Shown here piece after piece: positions 1-5,289 of a stretch of 5,289 nt of DNA. This DNA comes from Tateyamaria sp. (GTDB taxonomy: Bacteria > Pseudomonadota > Alphaproteobacteria > Rhodobacterales > Rhodobacteraceae). Made by a program: the position numbers and the translations under genes. Location of the stretch: assembly GCA_018668195.1 (NCBI GenBank), contig JABITU010000141.1, positions 1 to 5,289 of the forward strand, written 5' to 3'. Each line of letters begins with the position of its first letter. Within the stretch, counting starts at the first letter, position 1. Below the pieces are notes generated by a model that saw nothing but the letters and a program-made list of their open reading frames with translations, did not search any database and was not told where the DNA came from.

Positions 1-53
1 CGGATGATCTCTGGGCTCGTTTTAAAGTACCTGAATGGGGAGTGTTTTGTCAT
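1..53 (-). CDS. IS6-family transposase, N-terminal 17 codons (partial)
   Basis: The ATG at 53-51 opens a frame that stays open to the left edge and reads MTKHSPFRYFKTSPEII, with the next codon beginning CG (probably Arg). This matches my memory of IS6-family DDE transposases, which start with a short basic segment, then F-x-YFKTSPEIIR, followed by a region that recognises the terminal repeats. The DDE catalytic domain is outside the window. A weak GTAGG about eight bases upstream could be the ribosome binding site. The peptide is too short for the family call to rest on similarity alone. The upstream terminal repeat and the interrupted host gene support it. Confidence 0.75.
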   Translation of the reverse strand, partial: MTKHSPFRYFKTSPEII

Positions 54-94
54 ACGGCAAGCCTACGAAACCACCCTGCTCGCTTCAACCGAGT

Positions 95-110
95 TTAATC
101 TGACAGTACC
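95..110 (-). repeat. Putative terminal inverted repeat of the IS6-family element
   Basis: On the minus strand these bases read GGTACTGTCAGATTAA and form the outer boundary of the element. The outer limit is set by where SulP similarity stops (base 111). The inner limit is a guess, because the partner repeat is outside the window. IS6-family ends are typically 14 to 20 bp and start with GG followed by a CTGT core, which fits. Confidence 0.6.
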
Positions 111-118
111 TCAGCACC
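111..118. other. Predicted 8-bp target site copy next to the IS end
   Basis: IS6-family insertion normally duplicates 8 bp of target. The eight bases touching the IS end are GGTGCTGA on the minus strand and encode part of the SulP stretch ...VVL. The matching copy would be on the far side of the element, outside the window, so this is a prediction from the family rather than an observed duplication. Confidence 0.35.
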
Positions 119-492
119 ACATGGCGGATGGCGCAGCCGGTCGTGACGCGGGTTTGGATGAAGTCCTCAAGGAAACGAGCGTTCACGAAGTAGAGGCTTT
201 CATCGACCCGTAAGGTGACGACCGTAGGCGAGGTTTCGACGTCATGGCGGTGAATATTGCGAAAATGCTGGGTGCCGGAGACAAGGCCTACCTCGGCCAC
301 ATGGGGGCGCGATGTTTTGTAAAGATGCAGCAGGATCGAGATGGTGACGCCGCTCGCCACACCAACTTCGACCCCAACGGCGAGCGTCAGCACAATTGTG
401 GCCAGAACAGCCGCAAAGTCATCGCGGTTGTAGGCCCACGCTTTTTTGAGCACCTGTCGAAACTTCGGCAAAAGCCTGATGCGTCACTTCAG

Positions 493-2055
493 TCAAGCTG
501 GAACGGCCGTTGCGGGCATAGACTGCCCCAACCTTTCTAGCAGTGTGTCAAGACACTTAGCCAACTGGGCTGGGGTGTTTGCTGTGGCTGCCACGTAGAA
601 ATCCGGGCGGATGATTGCATAGTTTGCATCTGCAAATTTCATCCACTCCGTGTAGCTATCGTCCAAGGTCGTGACATCGTATCCTTCGGCCCCAACCGAG
701 AATATTCGTCCACCAAGACTTTCAAAAGCATCCATCTGGGGGGCATTCAACACACCGTCGGTTGTGGTGTCGACTGACAAGATCATCCAGCCTTGTCCAA
801 CCGCTTGGTCAAATCGGTCCGTCCGACCTTCGTATCGGACCATGCCTTGCGCAGATAACTCTCCCGCTGTGGCAGTGTCTTCGCACCAAATGCCTGGACC
901 GAGTTTAACGAGGTCGCCTGTAATCGGTTTATGGTTGCGTGCCGCAAGGTCCGCCATCATGCGCGCGTCACGCATCGCAGCTTTGTCAGGATCAGCGATA
1001 CAAATGATGTCACCAAGATCGCGGCTGAATTGGATGTAGTGCTTGGCGTGTTCGATCCGTTCTGTTTCATAGCTGTCCAGAACATCGATTTTCAACGTGC
1101 CATCGAGTATCGCCAACAGCCGCCAACTCAGGGCGACCGCATCGCGCAGGCCTGCGCACATGCCCTCACCAGCGAAGGGGGGCATAAGGTGGGCGGCGTC
1201 GCCTGCGATCATACAGCGTCCCTTACGCCACTGTTCGGTGTAACGTGCTTGAAACCGGTAAACCGCACTGCGTTCAAGTTTCGCGTTATTGGGCGTCAGG
1301 CCCCAGGGCTCCAACAGGCGCCATGCGCTGGCTTCTTTTGCAATCTCGTCTTTGTCTTCCGATGGCAGCACCATAAACTCCCACCGCCGTCTGCCGGGTC
1401 CGCCGGGCACGATTGTGGTGGGACGCCTAGGGTCGCACAACTGCCACTGCGCGGGCGAGGCTTTGTAGTCCGCATCGGGGATCATATCGAGGATCAGCCA
1501 GTCGAAGAAATACCCCTCATCGATGACGTTCAGCCCAAGTGCGTCGCGCACAAAGCTATTCGCGCCGTCCGCGCCGACCACGAATTGCGCGTTGATCTCT
1601 TGGGAGCTTGTGCCGTTTTCGATCACGAGTTTTGCGCTTGTATCCTCTTGGGTCAGCTGCGTGGCCGTCCAGCCGCGCAACAAGGTGACGGATGGAATAT
1701 CGCGTGCAATGTCCATCAGGCGGCCTTCGAATTCGGGCTGGTTGAACCAATAGGTCACGTGCCACCCGCTGGGGGCGAGGCTTTCCCAATCGACGATTTG
1801 CAAGTCTTTGAGGTCGGCGTTCTTCCAATAATACAACTCTTTGTGGTTCTCGAATGCGGGATCGGTGTCCACATCAATGCCAAGTGTGGCGAGAATACGC
1901 GCAACTTCGGCGTCCATTGTCACGGCGCGGGGGCGGTCGTAGATTTCAGGCCATTTTTCCACGATGGTGACGGATTTTCCCGCATGGCCCAGCAGAATGG
2001 CGAGCAAAAGCCCAACTGGTCCGGCACCAACGATCGCAACATCTCTTCGTGACAT
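493..2055 (-). CDS. FAD-dependent aromatic hydroxylase, MhpA-like flavoprotein monooxygenase
   Basis: A class A flavin monooxygenase of 520 residues. The family uses NAD(P)H and O2 to hydroxylate phenolic rings in the cytoplasm. Visible motifs: the Rossmann FAD loop GAGPVG at 10-15 with the ribose-binding acid E33; RPRAVTMD at 41-48, like the PRAIGIDDE stretch of MhpA; the DG motif GADGANS at 161-167; and the GD motif AGDAAHLMPPFAGEGMCAG at 284-302, nearly identical in type to MhpA. The tail from about 385 (PGIWCED..., ending RPDFYVAAT and an amphipathic helix) fits the thioredoxin-like C-terminal domain of this family. Length is close to the usual 520-560. The ATG at 2055 precedes the dinucleotide fold by a few residues and has GAAGG 11 bases upstream. 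It begins 23 bases after the permease stop, so it is probably co-transcribed. The closest named relative is 3-(3-hydroxyphenyl)propionate hydroxylase, but resorcinol, hydroxybenzoate-like or polyketide substrates are equally possible. The family is firm; the substrate is unknown. Confidence 0.9.
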   Translation of the reverse strand: MSRRDVAIVGAGPVGLLLAILLGHAGKSVTIVEKWPEIYDRPRAVTMDAEVARILATLGIDVDTDPAFENHKELYYWKNADLKDLQIVDWESLAPSGWHVTYWFNQPEFEGRLMDIARDIPSVTLLRGWTATQLTQEDTSAKLVIENGTSSQEINAQFVVGADGANSFVRDALGLNVIDEGYFFDWLILDMIPDADYKASPAQWQLCDPRRPTTIVPGGPGRRRWEFMVLPSEDKDEIAKEASAWRLLEPWGLTPNNAKLERSAVYRFQARYTEQWRKGRCMIAGDAAHLMPPFAGEGMCAGLRDAVALSWRLLAILDGTLKIDVLDSYETERIEHAKHYIQFSRDLGDIICIADPDKAAMRDARMMADLAARNHKPITGDLVKLGPGIWCEDTATAGELSAQGMVRYEGRTDRFDQAVGQGWMILSVDTTTDGVLNAPQMDAFESLGGRIFSVGAEGYDVTTLDDSYTEWMKFADANYAIIRPDFYVAATANTPAQLAKCLDTLLERLGQSMPATAVPA

Positions 2056-2066
2056 TTTTATTCAAA

Positions 2067-2071
2067 CCTTC
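2067..2071 (-). promoter_or_regulatory. Ribosome binding site of the flavoprotein hydroxylase
   Basis: GAAGG on the minus strand, 11 bases before the ATG at 2055, in the 23-base gap after the permease stop. The spacing is slightly long but no better site exists. It supports this start and coupled expression with the permease. Confidence 0.55.
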
Positions 2072-2078
2072 ATTTTGG

Positions 2079-4421
2079 TTAAGAGGTAACAGACGTGTCG
2101 CGTCGTTGCGAGTGTAAAAACAAAACACCGAGCGACAAGGCGGAAGCGCCGATCCAGATTGCGTCTGGTTTCATCATCAACAATGCCGCCAATATCAACC
2201 GTAGGGCAATCTCCCACGTGGCCAATCCGGTTTTGTCATAGGCCGCCAGCGCGCTGGACAGCAGATAGAGTGCAATGATAAAACGCGATAACAATAGCGC
2301 GAATGACCCGTAAGCGAAAATCCCGTCATAACCGTTGATGAAACCCCCGTTTGACGATCGCGGGTCAATAATGGCGTCGGTGATGATCAACAACTCGGGG
2401 TGGAACGCGAACACAAAAGGCACGATGAAAATGACGATTCCAGATTTTACTGCGGACAGGCCCGTTGCCATCGGTTCGGCCTTGGTGATGGACGCAGCTG
2501 CAAATGCGGCCAAAGCCACCGGCGGAGTGATCGCGCTCGCGACGGCGAAGTAGAAGATGAACATGTGGGCTGTGAACAGTGACAGGCCGAGGCCAGCAAG
2601 TACCGGACTCATCAACAGGGCCGCATTGATATAGGCAGGCACGGCAGGCATCCCCATGCCCAGCACTACGGCGAGGAACATCGTCAAGAGCAGGGCAACG
2701 AACTGAGGAAATGCAGTGCCAGTCCCGCCAAGATTCATCGAGTTCAGCCAAGCCAGCACATCGAGTGATAGGAAGACTGGCAAGCCCGTGAACGACAGAC
2801 AGAAGTCGATGATCGAAACGGCAAGGAACATCAGATATAGCGTGGCAATCAAAACACCTGCTTCAGACAGCCCATTGACGATTTTACCAGGCTGCGCGCG
2901 GATTTCGGGGTCAAGAAACAGCAGTGCAATCAGCAACATGACAGCCCACCAGCCGGCCGCCCCCGCAGAGCCGGACGCATTTTGGACGGCCTGCAAAAAC
3001 CAACTCAGGCTTTGAACGGAGCAACTGCCATCGGTGATCATGCGATCCGCGCCCAGAAGGCCACCGAACAGTCCGCAGCCAACGGCGTCTTTAGGGATCA
3101 ACAGCAGCGCCAAGATGACAAAGATTGGGCCTAACACCATGACAAGGTTGAGGTAGTCCTGCCGCTCAAGGATCATGCCTTCGGTCATTTCACCAATCGC
3201 TGTGATGTTTTGTTTGCGCGATTGGAAGACCGCCGACAGGAACAGACAAAAGAAATACGCCGCCGCGGGGATAATCGCGGCGATGATGACGCTGGAATAG
3301 GGCACCGAAGTGAGCGAGGCGAGAACGAATGCTGCCACGCCCATGACGGGTGGCATGATGGATCCGCCTGAAGAGGCCGCGGCCTCAACCCCGCCTGCGA
3401 AAACTTTGGAAAAGCCGCGTTTGACCATCATCGGGATCGTTAGAACGCCCGTTGAAAGGACGTTCACAATCGGCCCGCCAGAGATCGTGCCAAAGATGGC
3501 GGAGGAAACGATGGCCGCATGGGCAGGACCACCGCGCAATTTACGTGTCCATCGGAACGCCAATTTGATCAACGAACGTCCGCCCGCGGAGCTTCCGAAG
3601 AGCGACCCAAGAACGAGGTAAGGGAAAATCGTGTTCAGCACGATATCCATGAAGCGGCCCAAAAGACCCGATGAATTGTTGACCAAGATGTCATGCACCC
3701 GTGGCCGTCCGTCCGACAACATGCGCGGTTCGCCCGCCAGCTTGGTCACCAAGTATTTGTTGATGTCGTCCGCGCCGTAGAAATACCAGACCAGCACGGT
3801 GAGGATTGTGTAGGCCGCGAATAGAATAGCGACGATGACCAGCGGCAAGCCCCACACCTTGATATTGTAGGTCAGGAACACCATCACCGCGACGCCAACA
3901 ATAAGCACAAGCCAACCGCCCGTGGTACTGATGCATTGCGGATCATCTACCGAAGAGGGGGGAGGCAATCCAAGGCTTTCGTTGAACTCAACAGCGGCGG
4001 CAAGGCTTTTGGCGATAAGGCGCGCGCGGTCCCCGTTCAACTGGTCAATCAGACAGACGGATTCAATTTCGATCAAGTAGGTGATGGCGATGATCACGGC
4101 CATCACCACAAGGGCCGCATCAAGTGCCAGTCCCAAGCAACGACGCGCCGAAGATCTATCTTTCCAGTCGCGCCACATCGAATGTTTCAGCACGACAACG
4201 CCCATCATCAGGGCAAAGAAAAACGGGTAGAACCATTCTGTGGGAAATTTGCGGAAACGGGTGCCTTTATCGCTTAAAATCGAAGCAGCGAAGTCGTCGT
4301 ATCCAGGTATGCCGGGGGCGGAATTGATCAGCCCAATGACGACCAAAGCCAAGGATAGTACAAACAATAAACGCTGCGAAAAATCGCGCGTATTTTGCAG
4401 TTCAGGCACACTATCGGACAT
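2079..4421 (-). CDS. TRAP transporter fused membrane permease (DctQ-DctM type, TAXI-associated)
   Basis: A 780-residue inner-membrane protein carrying both TRAP membrane subunits in one chain. TRAP systems use an ion gradient, usually Na+, to import substrate handed over by a periplasmic binding protein. Residues 1-215 hold about five hydrophobic segments (near 18-36, 64-80, 96-117, 169-187, 190-214) and correspond to the small subunit. From about 258 the large subunit begins. Recognisable signatures are GGPIVNVLSTGVLTIP (315-330), AGGVEAAASSGGSIMPPVMG (342-361), GMGMPAVPAYI (588-598) and FYFAVASAITPPVALAAFAA (623-642), all typical of the fused TAXI permeases. Hydrophobic segments continue to about 768. 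Fused permeases are often 620-700 residues, so this one is long. The extra length seems to lie in polar loops around 33-62, 118-168 (C123, C163) and 443-490 (C449, C467). The start at 4421 has AAAGG nine bases upstream. The upstream gene is the cognate TAXI binding protein; the downstream gene is a flavin hydroxylase. Confidence 0.93.
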   Translation of the reverse strand: MSDSVPELQNTRDFSQRLLFVLSLALVVIGLINSAPGIPGYDDFAASILSDKGTRFRKFPTEWFYPFFFALMMGVVVLKHSMWRDWKDRSSARRCLGLALDAALVVMAVIIAITYLIEIESVCLIDQLNGDRARLIAKSLAAAVEFNESLGLPPPSSVDDPQCISTTGGWLVLIVGVAVMVFLTYNIKVWGLPLVIVAILFAAYTILTVLVWYFYGADDINKYLVTKLAGEPRMLSDGRPRVHDILVNNSSGLLGRFMDIVLNTIFPYLVLGSLFGSSAGGRSLIKLAFRWTRKLRGGPAHAAIVSSAIFGTISGGPIVNVLSTGVLTIPMMVKRGFSKVFAGGVEAAASSGGSIMPPVMGVAAFVLASLTSVPYSSVIIAAIIPAAAYFFCLFLSAVFQSRKQNITAIGEMTEGMILERQDYLNLVMVLGPIFVILALLLIPKDAVGCGLFGGLLGADRMITDGSCSVQSLSWFLQAVQNASGSAGAAGWWAVMLLIALLFLDPEIRAQPGKIVNGLSEAGVLIATLYLMFLAVSIIDFCLSFTGLPVFLSLDVLAWLNSMNLGGTGTAFPQFVALLLTMFLAVVLGMGMPAVPAYINAALLMSPVLAGLGLSLFTAHMFIFYFAVASAITPPVALAAFAAASITKAEPMATGLSAVKSGIVIFIVPFVFAFHPELLIITDAIIDPRSSNGGFINGYDGIFAYGSFALLLSRFIIALYLLSSALAAYDKTGLATWEIALRLILAALLMMKPDAIWIGASALSLGVLFLHSQRRDTSVTS

Positions 4422-4430
4422 CGTTTGAAA

Positions 4431-4435
4431 CCTTT
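4431..4435 (-). promoter_or_regulatory. Ribosome binding site of the TRAP permease
   Basis: AAAGG on the minus strand, nine bases before the ATG at 4421, which supports that start. It directly follows the T-run of the hairpin at 4442-4469, so folding or termination there could influence access to this site. Confidence 0.65.
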
Positions 4436-4473
4436 AAAAATCGGGCCGCGCGCCATCGCACTCGGCCCGTTTT
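4436..4473 (-). terminator. Hairpin with T-run between binding protein and permease (attenuating terminator)
   Basis: On the minus strand CGGGCCG (4469-4463) pairs perfectly with CGGCCCG (4448-4442). Inside the loop a second GCG/CGC pairing around ATGG is possible. The stem is preceded by AAAA (4473-4470) and followed by A and TTTTT (4440-4436), the layout of an intrinsic terminator. It sits 13 or more bases after the TAXI stop and just before the permease ribosome binding site. In transporter operons such hairpins commonly let the binding protein be made in excess over the permease, by partial termination or by protecting the upstream mRNA from 3' decay. Which of these applies here is inference. 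The A-run and T-run could also allow termination in the other direction. Confidence 0.75.
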
Positions 4474-4486
4474 AGGACGGGACAGA

Positions 4487-5289
4487 TTACTGAGCGCACT
4501 CAGGAATTGTGTACCCAGATTCTTCCCATGCAGCGACCGCACCGGGGTGGTACTTCAACGGATTGTTGCCGCACATATCGGTTAGTTCCAGATCGGTTTC
4601 ACCGTGCCATGTCACAGGCATAAACGCAGCCTTCGCATGATAGATGGATTCGATGTTTTCAATGAACGCGGCGGTCAAGGCCTTGGCTGTGTCAAAATCC
4701 ATGGACACGTTTACAATATCCCCGCCGACAGTGGCAGGGCCGCGAAATGTATCGTCGCCGGATACAACGGTGACACCATCACCATACCCCATATCGGCCA
4801 CCGGCATCGTGAAAGCCACAGTTCCGGGCAGTCGTGCGACGTTCGCGAAAGCCTCGCTTTCAAAAACGTCCTTGGGCGTGGAAAAGACCGTCATGTCACC
4901 GGACGCAAGCGCCGCTGTGACACGTGGATCAGGAAAGGCTTGCGGCAAGACAAAGACGTCCGCAGATCCGTCTTGAATGGTTTTCACCGCTTGGCCCCAG
5001 TTAACTTGCACACCCGTGTAGCCTTCGCCTTCATCCAAACCAGTAATTGTCTTAACCAAAAGTCGGGCGTTGGTCAGGGCCGCACCGCGCGGTGGACCGT
5101 TATAGATTGTTTTGCCTTCCAAGCCGTCCCAGCCGGAAATGCCGGAGCTGTCGTAGGCAAACATACCCTGAACCGAGATGCGGTATGTGTAGAGAACGGC
5201 GAGGTTTTCTGTCAGCTCAGCACCCGCTTCGGCGCCAAGACCCGCATAGGGGCCAACGCCGCGCGACATCAGGAACGGCAAAACGAACG
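4487..5289 (-). CDS. TAXI-family TRAP transporter solute-binding protein (C-terminal part, start outside window)
   Basis: The frame is open to the right edge and ends in TAA at 4489-4487, giving about 267 residues. TAXI binding proteins are usually 310-370 residues, so the signal peptide and first lobe strands are missing from view. The family is indicated by ENLAVLYTYRISVQGMFA, followed by a domain-crossover segment WDGLEGKTIYNGPPRGAA with NARLLVKTITGL, then VNWGQAVKTIQDGSADVFVLP, and near the end LKYHPGAVAAWEESGY, which matches the conserved [L/K]HPGA-x-x-[Y/W]-E-E ending of TAXI proteins. It would work in the periplasm, capturing a ligand and delivering it to the permease encoded 65 bases downstream. 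The GPPRGAA loop differs from the more usual G-x-x-GSGT ligand loop, which hints at a different ligand. Two cysteines near the end (DMCGNN, PECAQ) could form a disulfide. The ligand is unknown. Confidence 0.9.
   Translation of the reverse strand, partial: FVLPFLMSRGVGPYAGLGAEAGAELTENLAVLYTYRISVQGMFAYDSSGISGWDGLEGKTIYNGPPRGAALTNARLLVKTITGLDEGEGYTGVQVNWGQAVKTIQDGSADVFVLPQAFPDPRVTAALASGDMTVFSTPKDVFESEAFANVARLPGTVAFTMPVADMGYGDGVTVVSGDDTFRGPATVGGDIVNVSMDFDTAKALTAAFIENIESIYHAKAAFMPVTWHGETDLELTDMCGNNPLKYHPGAVAAWEESGYTIPECAQ

Larger units (their letters stand above)
1..110 (-). mobile_element. IS6-family insertion sequence, one end only (continues past left edge)
   Basis: This is the transposase-start-proximal end of an insertion sequence. 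Two things show it. The reading frame of a SulP-like protein is lost abruptly at base 111. The minus-strand sequence then begins GGTACTGTCAGATTAA, which resembles the GG-ACTGT type of terminus known for IS6/IS26 elements. About 57 bases further in, a start codon opens a peptide (MTKHSPFRYFKTSPEII) that I recognise as the N-terminus of IS6-family transposases of alphaproteobacteria. IS6 elements are known to move replicatively, to form cointegrates and to make 8-bp target duplications. The other end and most of the transposase lie outside the window, so completeness cannot be judged. Confidence 0.8.
85..471 (-). pseudogene. SulP-family anion permease, internal fragment truncated at both ends
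   Basis: The frame encodes about 120 residues of a protein that is normally around 550 to 600 residues. It covers the last membrane segments (roughly residues 18-51, with GVEVGVASGV), then the linker SRPHVAEVGLVSGTQHFRN, then the first half of the cytoplasmic STAS domain (LRVDESLYFVNARFLED). SulP proteins move sulfate, bicarbonate or dicarboxylates. The transport core, all upstream of this piece, is missing. An in-frame TGA at 486-484 closes the frame upstream, and the only start available is a TTG at 471 with no clear ribosome binding site. At base 111/110 the frame enters the IS and adds eight foreign codons (RYCQIKLG) before a TGA at 87-85. The rest of the STAS domain, including its conserved Ser/Thr loop, is lost. 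It lies about 20 bases after the hydroxylase stop. It is almost certainly non-functional. Confidence 0.85.

Noticed and set aside
54..90. Possible promoter inside the IS end (TTGAAG, 17 bases, TAGGCT on the minus strand)
   Set aside because: Only four and three of six consensus bases match, and the predicted transcript start would fall on the transposase start codon.
4..213. Plus-strand open frame of 69 codons at the left edge
   Set aside because: It crosses the IS/SulP junction antisense to both, so it is a chance product of two unrelated sequences.
85..471. Intact small STAS-domain gene starting at TTG 471
   Set aside because: The start has no ribosome binding site, the protein begins mid-membrane region of SulP, the STAS domain is half missing and the last eight codons come from the IS.
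244..540. Plus-strand open frame of 98 codons
   Set aside because: It is antisense to the SulP fragment and the hydroxylase end, with no recognisable motif and no ribosome binding site noted.
931..2052. Long plus-strand open frame of 373 codons opposite the hydroxylase
   Set aside because: It lies wholly antisense to a gene with clear FAD-binding motifs, shows no recognisable domain and is rich in Cys/His/Gly typical of shadow frames.
1..5289. CRISPR arrays, tRNA or rRNA genes, toxin-antitoxin or defence genes
   Set aside because: No regularly spaced repeats, no tRNA-like cloverleaf and no small gene pair were seen; nearly all the sequence is accounted for by the listed minus-strand genes.

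Overview
The window looks like chromosomal or plasmid DNA from an alphaproteobacterium, most likely of the Roseobacter/Rhodobacteraceae group. That placement is an inference from remembered protein similarity (the SulP fragment and the IS6-type transposase start), moderate GC content and the TRAP-transporter content; no search was run. Every gene I can support lies on the minus strand, so the window is best read from its right end to its left end.

Right to centre (5289 to 493) is a collinear, operon-like block. First comes the C-terminal three quarters of a TAXI-family solute-binding protein, whose start lies beyond the right edge. A 62-base gap follows, holding a strong GC-rich hairpin with a T-run that ends right beside the next ribosome binding site. 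Next is a 780-residue fused TRAP membrane permease (small and large subunits in one chain). After 23 bases comes a 520-residue FAD-dependent aromatic hydroxylase of the MhpA type. The simplest reading is that the binding protein captures a substrate in the periplasm, the permease imports it with an ion gradient, and the flavoprotein hydroxylates it. This suggests a TAXI-TRAP system for a phenolic or aromatic-acid-like compound, a substrate class not well established for TAXI transporters. The link is an inference from gene order.

The left end (1 to about 490) is a scar. Just after the hydroxylase stop there is an internal piece of a SulP anion permease (last membrane segments plus the first half of its STAS domain). 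It has no 5' part. Its 3' part is cut at base 110/111 by the end of an IS6-family insertion sequence, whose transposase begins at base 53 and runs off the left edge. The scar probably took two events: loss of the SulP 5' portion beside the hydroxylase, and the IS insertion.

No RNA gene, CRISPR array, tandem repeat or convincing plus-strand gene was seen. There is no gene-free stretch above 300 bases.
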